The translations under genes and the position numbers were made by a program. Below are positions 42,381 to 50,176 of a DNA stretch of 64,000 nucleotides, piece by piece; positions within the stretch are counted from its first letter, which is position 1; each line of letters opens with the position of its first letter. Source of the stretch: G965279355 sp965279355 (GTDB lineage Bacteria > Pseudomonadota > Alphaproteobacteria > CACIAM-22H2); the NCBI GenBank assembly GCA_965279355.1, contig OZ257155.1:310001-374000 (forward strand), written 5' to 3'. The notes beneath the pieces were generated by a model that was given only the letters and a program-made list of their open reading frames with translations, did no database searches and was not told the origin of the DNA.

Positions 42381-44053
42381 GCAGAGAGCCCGAGCTGTCC
42401 CGTCGAACAGACTTCATCGCCGCGCCGGTATTCGAACTGGATGCGGGATTTCTCCGGAATGTGCCGGACGATGATGGTGAGGTCGTCGTCGGGCCGGATG
42501 ACGGTCCTGAACTTCAGCTGATGGATTTGCGTGACCGATCCGTTGAGTCCCAGATGGTCGCGTGCCATCGCGACCACCCAATGCAGTTGAGCGACGCCGG
42601 GCAGAACCGGATAACCGGGGAAATGACCGCGCAGCCAGAACAGCTGGCGCGACACGGTAAGTTTAATCTTCACTTCAGTGTCTGTGCGGTGAATCGTTCT
42701 GATTTCCGGATGAAGCGAGGCGTCCTGGAAGAGCGCGCTTACCATGGCCGGTGTCCGCTTCCCCATTGGTCCCTGGGCAATGGCTTCAACAAAGCGCCAG
42801 CGCCGGGGAAGCGCCGTTCCGTCCAGATGGACCGACAGGGCTCGCCGCAACAGGCGCGACATGCGGAAAGCGCCCCGCTGTTCGAACTCGGCGCGGCCGG
42901 CAGCCGTCAACACAACGGCTGCCGCCAGCACCGGAACATCGCCCGGAAACATGATTGCCGACGCGTCCGCCACCAATTCCGATGCGCAGAGCAGGGTTTC
43001 AATTTCGGTGAGCGAGACCCGCTTGCCTTCAACCTTGACCACCCGGTCGGCGCGCCCGAGCAGAGCGAAACGGCCGGGACCCTCGAATTCGACCATGTCT
43101 TCGGTCTGGGTCCAGGCGTGGGGATCAACGGACGGCGCGCGGACACGCAAACGGCCGTCCTCCGAGACATTCGTCTCTACGCCAGTCAAAGCTTGCCATG
43201 GCACTCTGACGGCGGTCTGTTGCCGGGTCGCCAGTGCGCCGGTTTCCGTGCTGCCGTAGATTTCGGTCGGCAGCACGCCGAGGATCGCCCGTGTCTGTTC
43301 CGCGGCAGCGGCAGGCAACGGCGCCCCGGCGGTGAAGACAAGCGCCGGCTGGCGGGATTTGGGAAGCGGCTCAAGATTCTGCAGCCGGGACAGATGTGTC
43401 GGGCTCGAAATAAGGATGGCGCCGGGTCGCAGCGATCCCAGAACATCTTCCCACATTTCATGGGTAATCGCCGAGAACGGCCGCCCGGCAATCAGCGGCC
43501 ATAGCAGCCGGAAGGTCAGTCCGTAAACGTGCTGCTGTGAGACGGTTGCATAGACCGGGTTGTCGCCAAGGCCGGGGCCCCAATGACGCTCCAGCATCAC
43601 CACCTCGTGCTCGAACTGCGCAAGCGTCTTGGCGATCCGCTTGCGGATGCCCGTCGAACCCGAGGTGAAAATGCCGATATGGCACTCGTCGGGGCTGGGC
43701 AGCGTGAATACGCCGCTGTCGCCCGAGGTCAGCGGCAGATCCGAGAGGTCAGTCCTGTCGGAGATGACGGCATCATAGTGCTCGGACAGGCCGCTCAAGG
43801 TGCCGGGTTGGGCGTTCGGTGGAATGACGACCTCGGCTCGTGCCGAAAATAATCCGAACAGGCCAACTGAAAACCAGTAGGCATCGTCGCAAATCAGGGC
43901 ACCGCGCCGGATGTCGCGCTGTTTGATGTTTTCCGCGGCGGCCCCGATATCGGCGCGGAACCGGTCCAGGGTCAGAGCCGCCTCGGACCGCAAGGCAACA
44001 ATCTTGGAACCGGGGCCGTCGCGGAACAGGTCGGGCAGACGATAGGGGCTCAC
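42377..44053 (-). CDS. AMP-forming acyl/aryl ligase fused to a FabZ-like dehydratase
   Basis: A 558-aa fusion. Residues 1-440 are an adenylate-forming ligase (GIFTSGSTGIRKRI P-loop at about 129, EIYGSTETGALATR, GRADRVVKVEGKRVSL). The last 105 or so residues are a hotdog dehydratase with RGHFPGYPVLPGVAQ carrying the catalytic His. In the E. coli-type cluster these are two proteins (ApeH, ApeI). The ligase would load the aryl starter on a carrier protein, and the dehydratase would act on 3-hydroxyacyl intermediates. Confidence 0.9.
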   Translation of the reverse strand: MSPYRLPDLFRDGPGSKIVALRSEAALTLDRFRADIGAAAENIKQRDIRRGALICDDAYWFSVGLFGLFSARAEVVIPPNAQPGTLSGLSEHYDAVISDRTDLSDLPLTSGDSGVFTLPSPDECHIGIFTSGSTGIRKRIAKTLAQFEHEVVMLERHWGPGLGDNPVYATVSQQHVYGLTFRLLWPLIAGRPFSAITHEMWEDVLGSLRPGAILISSPTHLSRLQNLEPLPKSRQPALVFTAGAPLPAAAAEQTRAILGVLPTEIYGSTETGALATRQQTAVRVPWQALTGVETNVSEDGRLRVRAPSVDPHAWTQTEDMVEFEGPGRFALLGRADRVVKVEGKRVSLTEIETLLCASELVADASAIMFPGDVPVLAAAVVLTAAGRAEFEQRGAFRMSRLLRRALSVHLDGTALPRRWRFVEAIAQGPMGKRTPAMVSALFQDASLHPEIRTIHRTDTEVKIKLTVSRQLFWLRGHFPGYPVLPGVAQLHWVVAMARDHLGLNGSVTQIHQLKFRTVIRPDDDLTIIVRHIPEKSRIQFEYRRGDEVCSTGQLGLSA

Positions 44054-44631
44054 GAGCGGGAGACCATGCGCCGAACGATCCAGTCGCGCAGCAGCATTTC
44101 ACCAAAGAATAGCGCGCCGATCAGGAGATAGGAGAGAAGGCCATTGTAGAGGGCCCAGAGATCCATGTCGCCCCACACGGAAACGGCTGCGGAAATGGCC
44201 GCATTGGCGATCAGAAAAGCGAGCCAGATGCCGCTCAGCCTGCGCATGTAGGCCTGCGCCGGCCCATCCGGAACAATCCCTCTCAGGCGCGCGATACGCT
44301 CGATCAGGCTCGGCGGATAGAGAAGAGAGGCTCCGAACATCGCCGCCGCCGACAGGCTCATCAGCACCGGATAGGCCTTGATGGCCAGCATCTGGTCCGC
44401 AATCGCGAACGCACTGATGAAAACCGCGACAAGGGCAAGAAGGGAAACCAGAAGCCGCCCATCTTCGCCCCGGGAAGCGACGGCCCGCAACGCAAGCGCG
44501 CCGAGCGCCAGGGCGATCAGAACGCCGGGCGGCAGCCGATCGAGGCTGAAATAGACAATGGCGGGGTAGAGAACACCGATGGCGAAGGCGAGGGCGGCAA
44601 CCGGTCTCAGCCTAGCTTGCGATGAGCTCAT
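44050..44631 (-). CDS. COG4648 family membrane protein
   Basis: A 193-aa protein with five to six hydrophobic helices (AFAIGVLYPAIVYFSLD at the N-terminus). This uncharacterised family is found almost only inside aryl polyene and related pigment clusters. Its start overlaps the second carrier-protein gene by 20 bases and its stop overlaps the ligase start by four. Role unknown, probably in membrane assembly of the synthase. Confidence 0.85.
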   Translation of the reverse strand: MSSSQARLRPVAALAFAIGVLYPAIVYFSLDRLPPGVLIALALGALALRAVASRGEDGRLLVSLLALVAVFISAFAIADQMLAIKAYPVLMSLSAAAMFGASLLYPPSLIERIARLRGIVPDGPAQAYMRRLSGIWLAFLIANAAISAAVSVWGDMDLWALYNGLLSYLLIGALFFGEMLLRDWIVRRMVSRS

Positions 44632-44857
44632 GGACCTGGTCCACGATATCGCCCACGGTCCGGACCGACTTGAAGCGATCGGGTTTGATCTTCTTGCCGG
44701 TCAGTTCCTGGACCTTCACGATCAGATCGACAGCGTCGATGCTGTCGAGATCGAGGTCCTCGAACAGCCGCGCATCGCGGGTGATTTTCTCAGGGGGGAC
44801 TTCAAAGACCTCGCTCAGATATTCGGTGAGCTTGGCGAAGATTTCGTCGCGGGTCAT
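44612..44857 (-). CDS. Acyl carrier protein (second of pair)
   Basis: An 81-aa ACP, MTRDEIFAKLTEYLSEVFEV start at 44857, with the phosphopantetheine site LDLDSIDAVDL (Ser near residue 38). It would be activated by the Sfp-type transferase encoded at 47056. Starts one base after the first ACP's stop. Confidence 0.93.
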   Translation of the reverse strand: MTRDEIFAKLTEYLSEVFEVPPEKITRDARLFEDLDLDSIDAVDLIVKVQELTGKKIKPDRFKSVRTVGDIVDQVHELIAS

Positions 44858-44858
44858 G

Positions 44859-45122
44859 TCAGACGGCACCCTGGGCCCGGATAAAGGCGGCGAGACTGCG
44901 CACACTGGCAAAATGCCGCTTCACGTCTTCGCTCACCGTTTCGATCTTGAGTCCGAATTTCTTGCGGATGGCGACACCAAGCTCCAGCGCGTCGATTGAA
45001 TCGAGGCCGAGGCCGGTATCGGCAAACAGCAGCTCCTCGCTGCCGATGTCGTCGGCCGTGAGGTCCTCAAGCTGCAAGGACTGCACGATCAGCGTCTTTA
45101 TTTCCTGTTCCAGCTTGTCCAT
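44859..45122 (-). CDS. Acyl carrier protein (first of pair)
   Basis: An 87-aa ACP with phosphopantetheine site LGLDSIDALEL (Ser near residue 42). Tandem ACPs are standard in aryl polyene clusters. The first 56 bases of this gene overlap the 3' end of the acyltransferase gene upstream in a different frame, a long overlap for this operon. Confidence 0.92.
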   Translation of the reverse strand: MDKLEQEIKTLIVQSLQLEDLTADDIGSEELLFADTGLGLDSIDALELGVAIRKKFGLKIETVSEDVKRHFASVRSLAAFIRAQGAV

Positions 45123-45888
45123 TTGAGGATGCGTCCGTGTAACAGCGCTCGAGAAAGGCCTTCAGCTTGCGGGCGGCCAGCGGGCGGAAGGGAATATCCA
45201 GATACTCTTTGATGTCCAGCGTTTGGCCCACGGCAAGCCCGAATCGGGGCTTCGTCGCAGGGACTCGATACCATGGCTCACCTTTCGTAAGTGTTGAAGG
45301 AGAGCAGCTGATGGTGACGAGCTGGATATTCGCCGGGGCAAGGGTGGCGATATTGGCCACGCCGCGGCGAAATTGAATTGGCTTGCCGGGAACCGTGCGC
45401 GTGCCTTCCGGGAAGATGATCAGGTTATTTCCGGCGCGCAGTTCATCGACACAGTTGGCGACAAGCGAAAGCGCGTCCAGATCGTTACGGATATACCGTG
45501 CGCCGCGCACAACCGACCGCAGAAAGAAGCTGTCCCAGAGCTGATATTTGACGACGCACTGCGCTCGCGGCGTTATCGACATCAGCATCACGACATCCAG
45601 CAGAGTCGGATGATTGGCGACGATAATGGCACCGCGGAGATCCCGAAGCCGTTCGGCACCGGTAATGTCGACGGCGATCACCCGAAGGGCCCTCAGGCTG
45701 AAAAGATAAAGCCGAAAAGCACCCTGGATTACGGTCTGAACCCGCCGTTGGCGAAGAATGGGGTCCGGCGTGACCCACCCGATCACCGGAAAGATGGTGA
45801 TCGCCATGAAAAGCCCCCCAAGTCCCAGCACGGCAAAAGCGTAACCGTAGCCAAGGATGCGCCAGGGGCGGGTGAACCGACTAAACAT
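45067..45888 (-). CDS. 1-acylglycerol-3-phosphate-type acyltransferase (PlsC family)
   Basis: A 273-aa membrane-anchored acyltransferase: hydrophobic N-terminus, the catalytic NHPTLLD box (H-X4-D), a KYQLWDSFFLRS segment and the FPEGTRTVPG glycerol-phosphate-binding motif. Second acyltransferase of the cluster. The last 20 residues or so (polar, Gly/Asp/Asn-rich) are encoded in the region overlapping the ACP gene, and may be an extension rather than conserved domain. Confidence 0.88.
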   Translation of the reverse strand: MFSRFTRPWRILGYGYAFAVLGLGGLFMAITIFPVIGWVTPDPILRQRRVQTVIQGAFRLYLFSLRALRVIAVDITGAERLRDLRGAIIVANHPTLLDVVMLMSITPRAQCVVKYQLWDSFFLRSVVRGARYIRNDLDALSLVANCVDELRAGNNLIIFPEGTRTVPGKPIQFRRGVANIATLAPANIQLVTISCSPSTLTKGEPWYRVPATKPRFGLAVGQTLDIKEYLDIPFRPLAARKLKAFLERCYTDASSNGQAGTGNKDADRAVLAA

Positions 45889-46543
45889 TGCGCCGCAGCC
45901 GCCACATCATGCGATCCCCCCGGATGTCGGCGCTTCGCTCCTGTCCGCCCAGGAAGTTCAGCACGTTTGTGGCAAGGCAGCGTGACGGCAGAGTATCGGG
46001 CAGCGCTGCTGTCGTCTCGATTTCGAATTCGGGATGCGTCCCATCCGGCGCCCTAATCGATAGGGCAACCGCTATAGGCCCGTCATCGATATCTGCCACG
46101 TCCGCATACTGATCGGGGAGCGGCTCGTCGAAATGGACGAGATGAACCGGCTGGGACGGCTGTTCCGCGAGTAAAGCGGTCGCTTCGAGAAGACCATATC
46201 CGAAGGAATCCCGGCCGGCGGCAATTGCGGTCAGACCGTTGCGGTTGCCGGAGGCGATTGAGAGAAGGCCCGCCAGGGCATTGTGAACCGAAAGGCTGAA
46301 ATCGGCCGGTGATACGGTGTGCTCGGTCGCCAGTTCCCTAAGGAGGGAGAAGGTGCGGCCAAATTCCCCATGGCGGGAACTGAACACGAAATGTCCGGCC
46401 TTGTCGGGTCCAAGCTGCCACGCCGCTTCGAGGGCCTTGCGTCCGACAGTTCCCACGCGACGCTTCAGAAGCATCGGAACCGGCGTATCGGCCGAATGGT
46501 TCGGCCCGGACCAGTTTTCGACGGAAAAGGAGAGGCGAGACAT
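45881..46543 (-). CDS. Beta-ketoacyl synthase-like chain length factor (inactive KS N-terminal domain)
   Basis: A 220-aa protein with the N-terminal half of the ketosynthase fold (PF13723-like) lacking a catalytic Cys. The nucleophile region reads FSLSVHNALAGLLSIA, and the fold ends without the two-histidine C-terminal part. In aryl polyene systems such a protein pairs with a KS and sets chain length. Start is the ATG at 46543; a TTG at 46561 overlapping the lipoprotein stop is possible. Confidence 0.85.
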   Translation of the reverse strand: MSRLSFSVENWSGPNHSADTPVPMLLKRRVGTVGRKALEAAWQLGPDKAGHFVFSSRHGEFGRTFSLLRELATEHTVSPADFSLSVHNALAGLLSIASGNRNGLTAIAAGRDSFGYGLLEATALLAEQPSQPVHLVHFDEPLPDQYADVADIDDGPIAVALSIRAPDGTHPEFEIETTAALPDTLPSRCLATNVLNFLGGQERSADIRGDRMMWRLRRNV

Positions 46544-46557
46544 GGCTGTGTGTTCGG

Positions 46558-46965
46558 TCAATAGGAGGCGCGATAGAGCGCCCGTTCGATTTCAGCCTCC
46601 AACGCCCTTACATTGTTGTTGTAAGTGCGATGGATCTCTCCGCCGTCCTGCTTCAGATTGTTCGATGAGTTCAGGGTGATGCTGTACTGCTCGGTTGAGT
46701 AGTAGATGTCGGCGACCGCCGAGTGCTTGCCGTTACGCAGGTCCAGCGTTCCGCGAAAATGGCCGGGCCGCGTCGGCTCGATCAGCCACTGGCGCTGCGT
46801 GGCCGCCTGACGAATGACATCGCCGACCTGGGCTTCACTGAGCTTGGTCCGGGCGACAGCGGGGACGGGATGGGCTTTTGCCTCGTAAACCGGCTGAATC
46901 CGGTTGCAGCCGGCGGCCACCAGGGCGCCGACAAGCAGCAACAAGACAGTACGAGTGCGCCCCAA
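46558..46965 (-). CDS. Small lipoprotein at the head of the aryl polyene operon
   Basis: A 135-aa protein, signal MGRTRTVLLLLVGALVAAGC with lipobox VAAGC (Cys20). The mature part has alternating polar beta-strands (FRGTLDLRNGKHSAVADIYY). Small lipoproteins of this kind are a recurrent but uncharacterised part of aryl polyene clusters. First gene of the operon; the promoter must lie in the 90-base divergent gap to the phosphopantetheinyl transferase. Confidence 0.83.
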   Translation of the reverse strand: MGRTRTVLLLLVGALVAAGCNRIQPVYEAKAHPVPAVARTKLSEAQVGDVIRQAATQRQWLIEPTRPGHFRGTLDLRNGKHSAVADIYYSTEQYSITLNSSNNLKQDGGEIHRTYNNNVRALEAEIERALYRASY

Positions 46966-47055
46966 ATTCCCCTCCCACGCGCCCGAATTGCATGGTCAAT
47001 GGTAATGGAATGAATATGCGTAGGGCGCAACTAAATTTACGTTAAAAGGCGAGGT

Positions 47056-47790
47056 ATGCAACTACCGGGACGCCTCTGGTTACGCGTTTTTGTGGCCAGG
47101 ATATCGACAGATTGGGTTGATCGAGGCCTTGCGGCGCCCGATCGCCTGGACGGCCAGCGATTCAGCCGAAACGGCCGTCGTCAGCTGCAGTTTTTGGCCG
47201 GGCGGTCCGTGGCGCGGCAAATGTTGAAGGGACTTACGGGCGAGGGCGACGCCTGGGTGTTTGGTCAGGATTTGAAAGGTCGCCCTATCCTTCACGACAA
47301 TGCTCAAAGGCAAGGGCCGGACATTTCGATTTCTCACAGTGGCGACTGGGTCGCCTGTGCGATCGCCTCTGCCGGCCGGATTGGCGTCGATCTTGAACTG
47401 GCTCGGCCGGGGCGGCGCTACAGGGAAATAGCGGCGGCTTACTTTTCCGAGGCGGAGCGCAAAGCGGTCGAAAATGAGGGCGAGACAGCCTTTCTGAGCG
47501 CCTGGACATTGCGTGAGGCCGTTGCCAAGGCGGATGGGGCAGGGCTTACCGGTGCGATGAGCCTCGATGGTGATCGTCTGATACCGGCGCGTGACAGACT
47601 GCATGCGCTGACACTCGATGGCGCATCGTGGACATTGGCTCACCGTCATCGTGATGTGCTCCATCTCGCTGTTGCATGGAAGAGCGGCCAGCTTTCTGCC
47701 GATATGCCTGCTTTGATCGAAGCAGAAATGGCATCGGCGTTTCCGGTTGATCCAGATCAAATCGGAGCGGTTGTGGGCAAGGCAGAGTGA
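47056..47790 (+). CDS. 4'-phosphopantetheinyl transferase (Sfp type)
   Basis: A 244-aa protein with the family motifs ISISHSGDWVACAI, IGVDLEL (magnesium site) and SAWTLREAVAKADG (the W-KE-A-like helix, with R before E). It converts apo to holo carrier proteins and is placed to serve the two ACPs of the divergent operon. Its 3' end contains the FNR-type box at 47747-47760 that probably drives the following stress gene. Confidence 0.9.
   Translation: MQLPGRLWLRVFVARISTDWVDRGLAAPDRLDGQRFSRNGRRQLQFLAGRSVARQMLKGLTGEGDAWVFGQDLKGRPILHDNAQRQGPDISISHSGDWVACAIASAGRIGVDLELARPGRRYREIAAAYFSEAERKAVENEGETAFLSAWTLREAVAKADGAGLTGAMSLDGDRLIPARDRLHALTLDGASWTLAHRHRDVLHLAVAWKSGQLSADMPALIEAEMASAFPVDPDQIGAVVGKAE
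47747..47760. promoter_or_regulatory. FNR/FixK-type box TTGATCCAGATCAA
   Basis: A perfect TTGAT-N4-ATCAA site inside the last codons of the phosphopantetheinyl transferase gene, 49 bases before the universal stress gene at 47810. A site centred 41.5 bases upstream of a start at about 47795 would be the class II activator position. Confidence 0.85.
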
Positions 47791-47809
47791 CTTCGCGCAA
47801 GGAGATGTC

Positions 47810-48628
47810 ATGGCCTACCGAACCATTCTTGTATCCCTCGGCATCGACCCACAGGCCAAAAAGCGCCTGGAGGCGGCCGCCCAGATCGCGCACCGGCATC
47901 AGGCACGTCTGTTGGGATGCTTCTCGAGTTCGTGGTCCGATGTCTATGTGCTCGAAAAGCACGTTGGCGGCCGCGACCATGCCGAGACCACTTTACGAAA
48001 GTACGCCGAACAATCTCGTGTCGATTTCGAAAAAGCCTGCACGGCGGCGCAGGTCGCGGGTGTGTTCCATCGCAGCGAAAAACCGATGCGGAAGACAGAA
48101 ACTCTTGCCGAGGCGACGCTCACGGCCGACCTCTGTATCGTCAGTCGGAGCGAGCATGCCGGCTTAGATGAAGGCGACCTGTTCAGCATGCTGCCGGAGA
48201 ACACTGTCCTGGCGGCAAGCTGCCCGGTACTGGTTCTGCCGGATGAGATTCCGCCGGTAGTCGGTAAGCGCGTTCTCGTTGCCTGGAAAAAGACACGGGA
48301 GTCTGCGCGTGCTTTGCGGGATGCCCTTCCGGTCCTGCACAAGGCGGAGGCCGTGATCGTTGTCGCGGCTGGCCAGGAGAGCGAGGCCAATCCGCTGACG
48401 CCAGTGGAAGGGTTTTTAAAGGCGCATCACATTCACGCTGAATGCTACCGCGACGTTTCGGAAGACGCTAAGGCCGGGGAGGCCATTCTCTCCCAGGCCA
48501 AGCTTCTGCGGTGCGACACTATCGTTATGGGCGCATACGGGCATGCGCGGTTTCGGGAGCTACTGATTGGCGGAGCGACCCGTCACGTCCTTCAGAACGC
48601 AACGGCATCGGTCCTGATGTCGCATTGA
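47810..48628 (+). CDS. Universal stress protein, tandem Usp domains
   Basis: A 272-aa protein made of two Usp domains. The second keeps the ATP-binding signature GAYGHARFRELLIGGATRHVL (in part here: GAYGHARFRELL, GGATRH) and ends ASVLMSH; the first is degenerate. AAGGAG before the ATG at 47810 sets the start. FNR-box control and neighbours imply a role under low oxygen, as for Usp proteins of the DosR-type or FNR regulons. Partner proteins unknown. Confidence 0.9.
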   Translation: MAYRTILVSLGIDPQAKKRLEAAAQIAHRHQARLLGCFSSSWSDVYVLEKHVGGRDHAETTLRKYAEQSRVDFEKACTAAQVAGVFHRSEKPMRKTETLAEATLTADLCIVSRSEHAGLDEGDLFSMLPENTVLAASCPVLVLPDEIPPVVGKRVLVAWKKTRESARALRDALPVLHKAEAVIVVAAGQESEANPLTPVEGFLKAHHIHAECYRDVSEDAKAGEAILSQAKLLRCDTIVMGAYGHARFRELLIGGATRHVLQNATASVLMSH

Positions 48629-48645
48629 AGAGGGGAAGGACGGGC

Positions 48646-49233
48646 CTAACGGCTGGCCAGCTTCACTTCAGTCGGCATTTCCAAGAGTTTTCCATACAGT
48701 CGGATCTGGTGCCGCAACGGCCACCAGTCATAGAGGAAAACCTGGAGCGGCCGCCACATGGCAACCCAGCCGAGGATAAGGAATCCCTCCGCGGCGATTC
48801 CTGAAACGAACGGGATGCCGATGTTCAGCGCGACCTGCCGCACGATCATGCAGGCAAACAGAAACATCAGGCCCTGAAAGAGAGCAACGCGGCCATCGCG
48901 AAAATGAAACCGCAAGCGGCGTGTCGCCTCCGCGTGCTTGTATCTGAAATAATTCCGGATGGCCGGGGCGACCTGCGAACTTTCGGGTAGTGCCATTTGA
49001 TCGCCGGGCAAATGGATGACCAGTTTCATGCGCCGGGCGATCGGAAATTCGTCTACGGAAGAGACGAGATATTCCTCGGCATCGGGATCCAGCTCCTTCT
49101 CATGGAAGGGGGAAGGATCGAACGAATTGAAAAGCTGTTGCAGATTGGAAAGTCGAATATCGATCGACGTGACCGGATCGTTGGCTATGGCTTCTCCGTC
49201 GGTATCGGGCGCCGATAGATTTCGATCCGGCAT
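48646..49233 (-). CDS. Conserved hypothetical membrane protein (195 aa)
   Basis: A soluble N-terminal part with an acidic stretch (SPFHEKELDPDAEEYLV, residues about 41-57) is followed by two hydrophobic helices (about 118-165) and a basic tail. No named family is recognised. It lies 15 bases after the second universal stress gene, so it is the second gene of an operon driven by the box at 50152-50165. Possibly a membrane-associated stress factor. Confidence 0.78.
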   Translation of the reverse strand: MPDRNLSAPDTDGEAIANDPVTSIDIRLSNLQQLFNSFDPSPFHEKELDPDAEEYLVSSVDEFPIARRMKLVIHLPGDQMALPESSQVAPAIRNYFRYKHAEATRRLRFHFRDGRVALFQGLMFLFACMIVRQVALNIGIPFVSGIAAEGFLILGWVAMWRPLQVFLYDWWPLRHQIRLYGKLLEMPTEVKLASR

Positions 49234-49248
49234 GTCCTGCCTGCGGGC

Positions 49249-50079
49249 TTAATGCGATAGAAGGACCGGGGCGGTCATATGGGCGAGGATGTGCCGCGTC
49301 GCTCCGCCAAGGATAGTCTCGCGAAGCCGTGAGTGTCCATAAGCCCCCATCACGATCAGGTCGGAACCGAGATCCGCGGCCCGCGACAGGATGACGTCGC
49401 CCACGTCGATATCCTTGGCAACAGTCGAGGCCGCATCGGCCTTCACGCCGTGGCGCGCCAGATGGGCGGCAATGTCTGCGCCGGGAATATGCGGCTGATC
49501 CGATGTTTCCGGATTCACTTCCATGATGGTGACTTTTTTCGCCTTCTGCAGGATCGGCAGGGCGTCGTGCAGTGTCCGTGTCGCTTCCCGGGTCCGGTTC
49601 CAGGCAACCAGGATATTCCTGCCGGTCACGGAAAACTCGCCGACGGATGGAATGACGAGCACGGGGCGGCCGGCCCCAAGCGCCAGTTCTTCAGGGAGCG
49701 AGCTGGCCTCCGCGAAGCGCGGCGGCTGTCCGTCTGCCTGGCTGACGACAATCAGGTCGGCATAGCGGCTCTGGTCGAGCACGGTATCGACCAGATCGCC
49801 CCGCTCCGCCCGATATTCGATTGCGAGGCCGCTGGACTGGCGAAAACTCTCCACGAGCTTTCGGGTTGCATCGGCCTGCTCGCGCTGGATCTGTTCCTGC
49901 CACTCGATCAGTTCGACCGGGATGCCGCCGACGGGGTCCACGGGGATAAACGCCGGCGTGGACACGTGGACCGCCGTGAGATGAGCGCCATACGTTTCGG
50001 CAAGTCCGATGGCAAGCCTGAACCGGGAGGTGGCGGACTTTTCCGCATCCGCATAGACGAGAATGTCTTTGATGCTCAT
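49249..50079 (-). CDS. Universal stress protein, tandem Usp domains (second copy)
   Basis: A 276-aa tandem Usp protein starting MSIKDILVYADAEKSATS. The second domain has the intact ATP-binding loop GAYGHSRLRETILGG and closes APVLLSH. It resembles the protein at 47810 only moderately, so the two are not a recent duplication. First gene of a minus-strand operon with the 195-aa membrane protein. Confidence 0.9.
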   Translation of the reverse strand: MSIKDILVYADAEKSATSRFRLAIGLAETYGAHLTAVHVSTPAFIPVDPVGGIPVELIEWQEQIQREQADATRKLVESFRQSSGLAIEYRAERGDLVDTVLDQSRYADLIVVSQADGQPPRFAEASSLPEELALGAGRPVLVIPSVGEFSVTGRNILVAWNRTREATRTLHDALPILQKAKKVTIMEVNPETSDQPHIPGADIAAHLARHGVKADAASTVAKDIDVGDVILSRAADLGSDLIVMGAYGHSRLRETILGGATRHILAHMTAPVLLSH

Positions 50080-50151
50080 GACGGCGCTCCGTGAATCGAC
50101 TTCAGGGGAATTGGGTCGGTATCACTAGAGCGCGGGACAACTATCTGTTCT

Positions 50152-50165
50152 TTGACCCACGTCAA
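50152..50165. promoter_or_regulatory. FNR/FixK-type box TTGACCCACGTCAA
   Basis: A perfect palindrome TTGAC-N4-GTCAA, 72 bases upstream of the universal stress gene start at 50079 and 11 bases from the ATPase stop, so it serves the stress-protein operon on the minus strand. Confidence 0.75.
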
Positions 50166-50176
50166 ACGGAGGCACA

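Noticed and set aside
42461..43504. 347-codon plus-strand frame inside the aryl polyene operon
   Set aside because: Antisense to the AMP-ligase fusion, shadow composition, no ribosome site.
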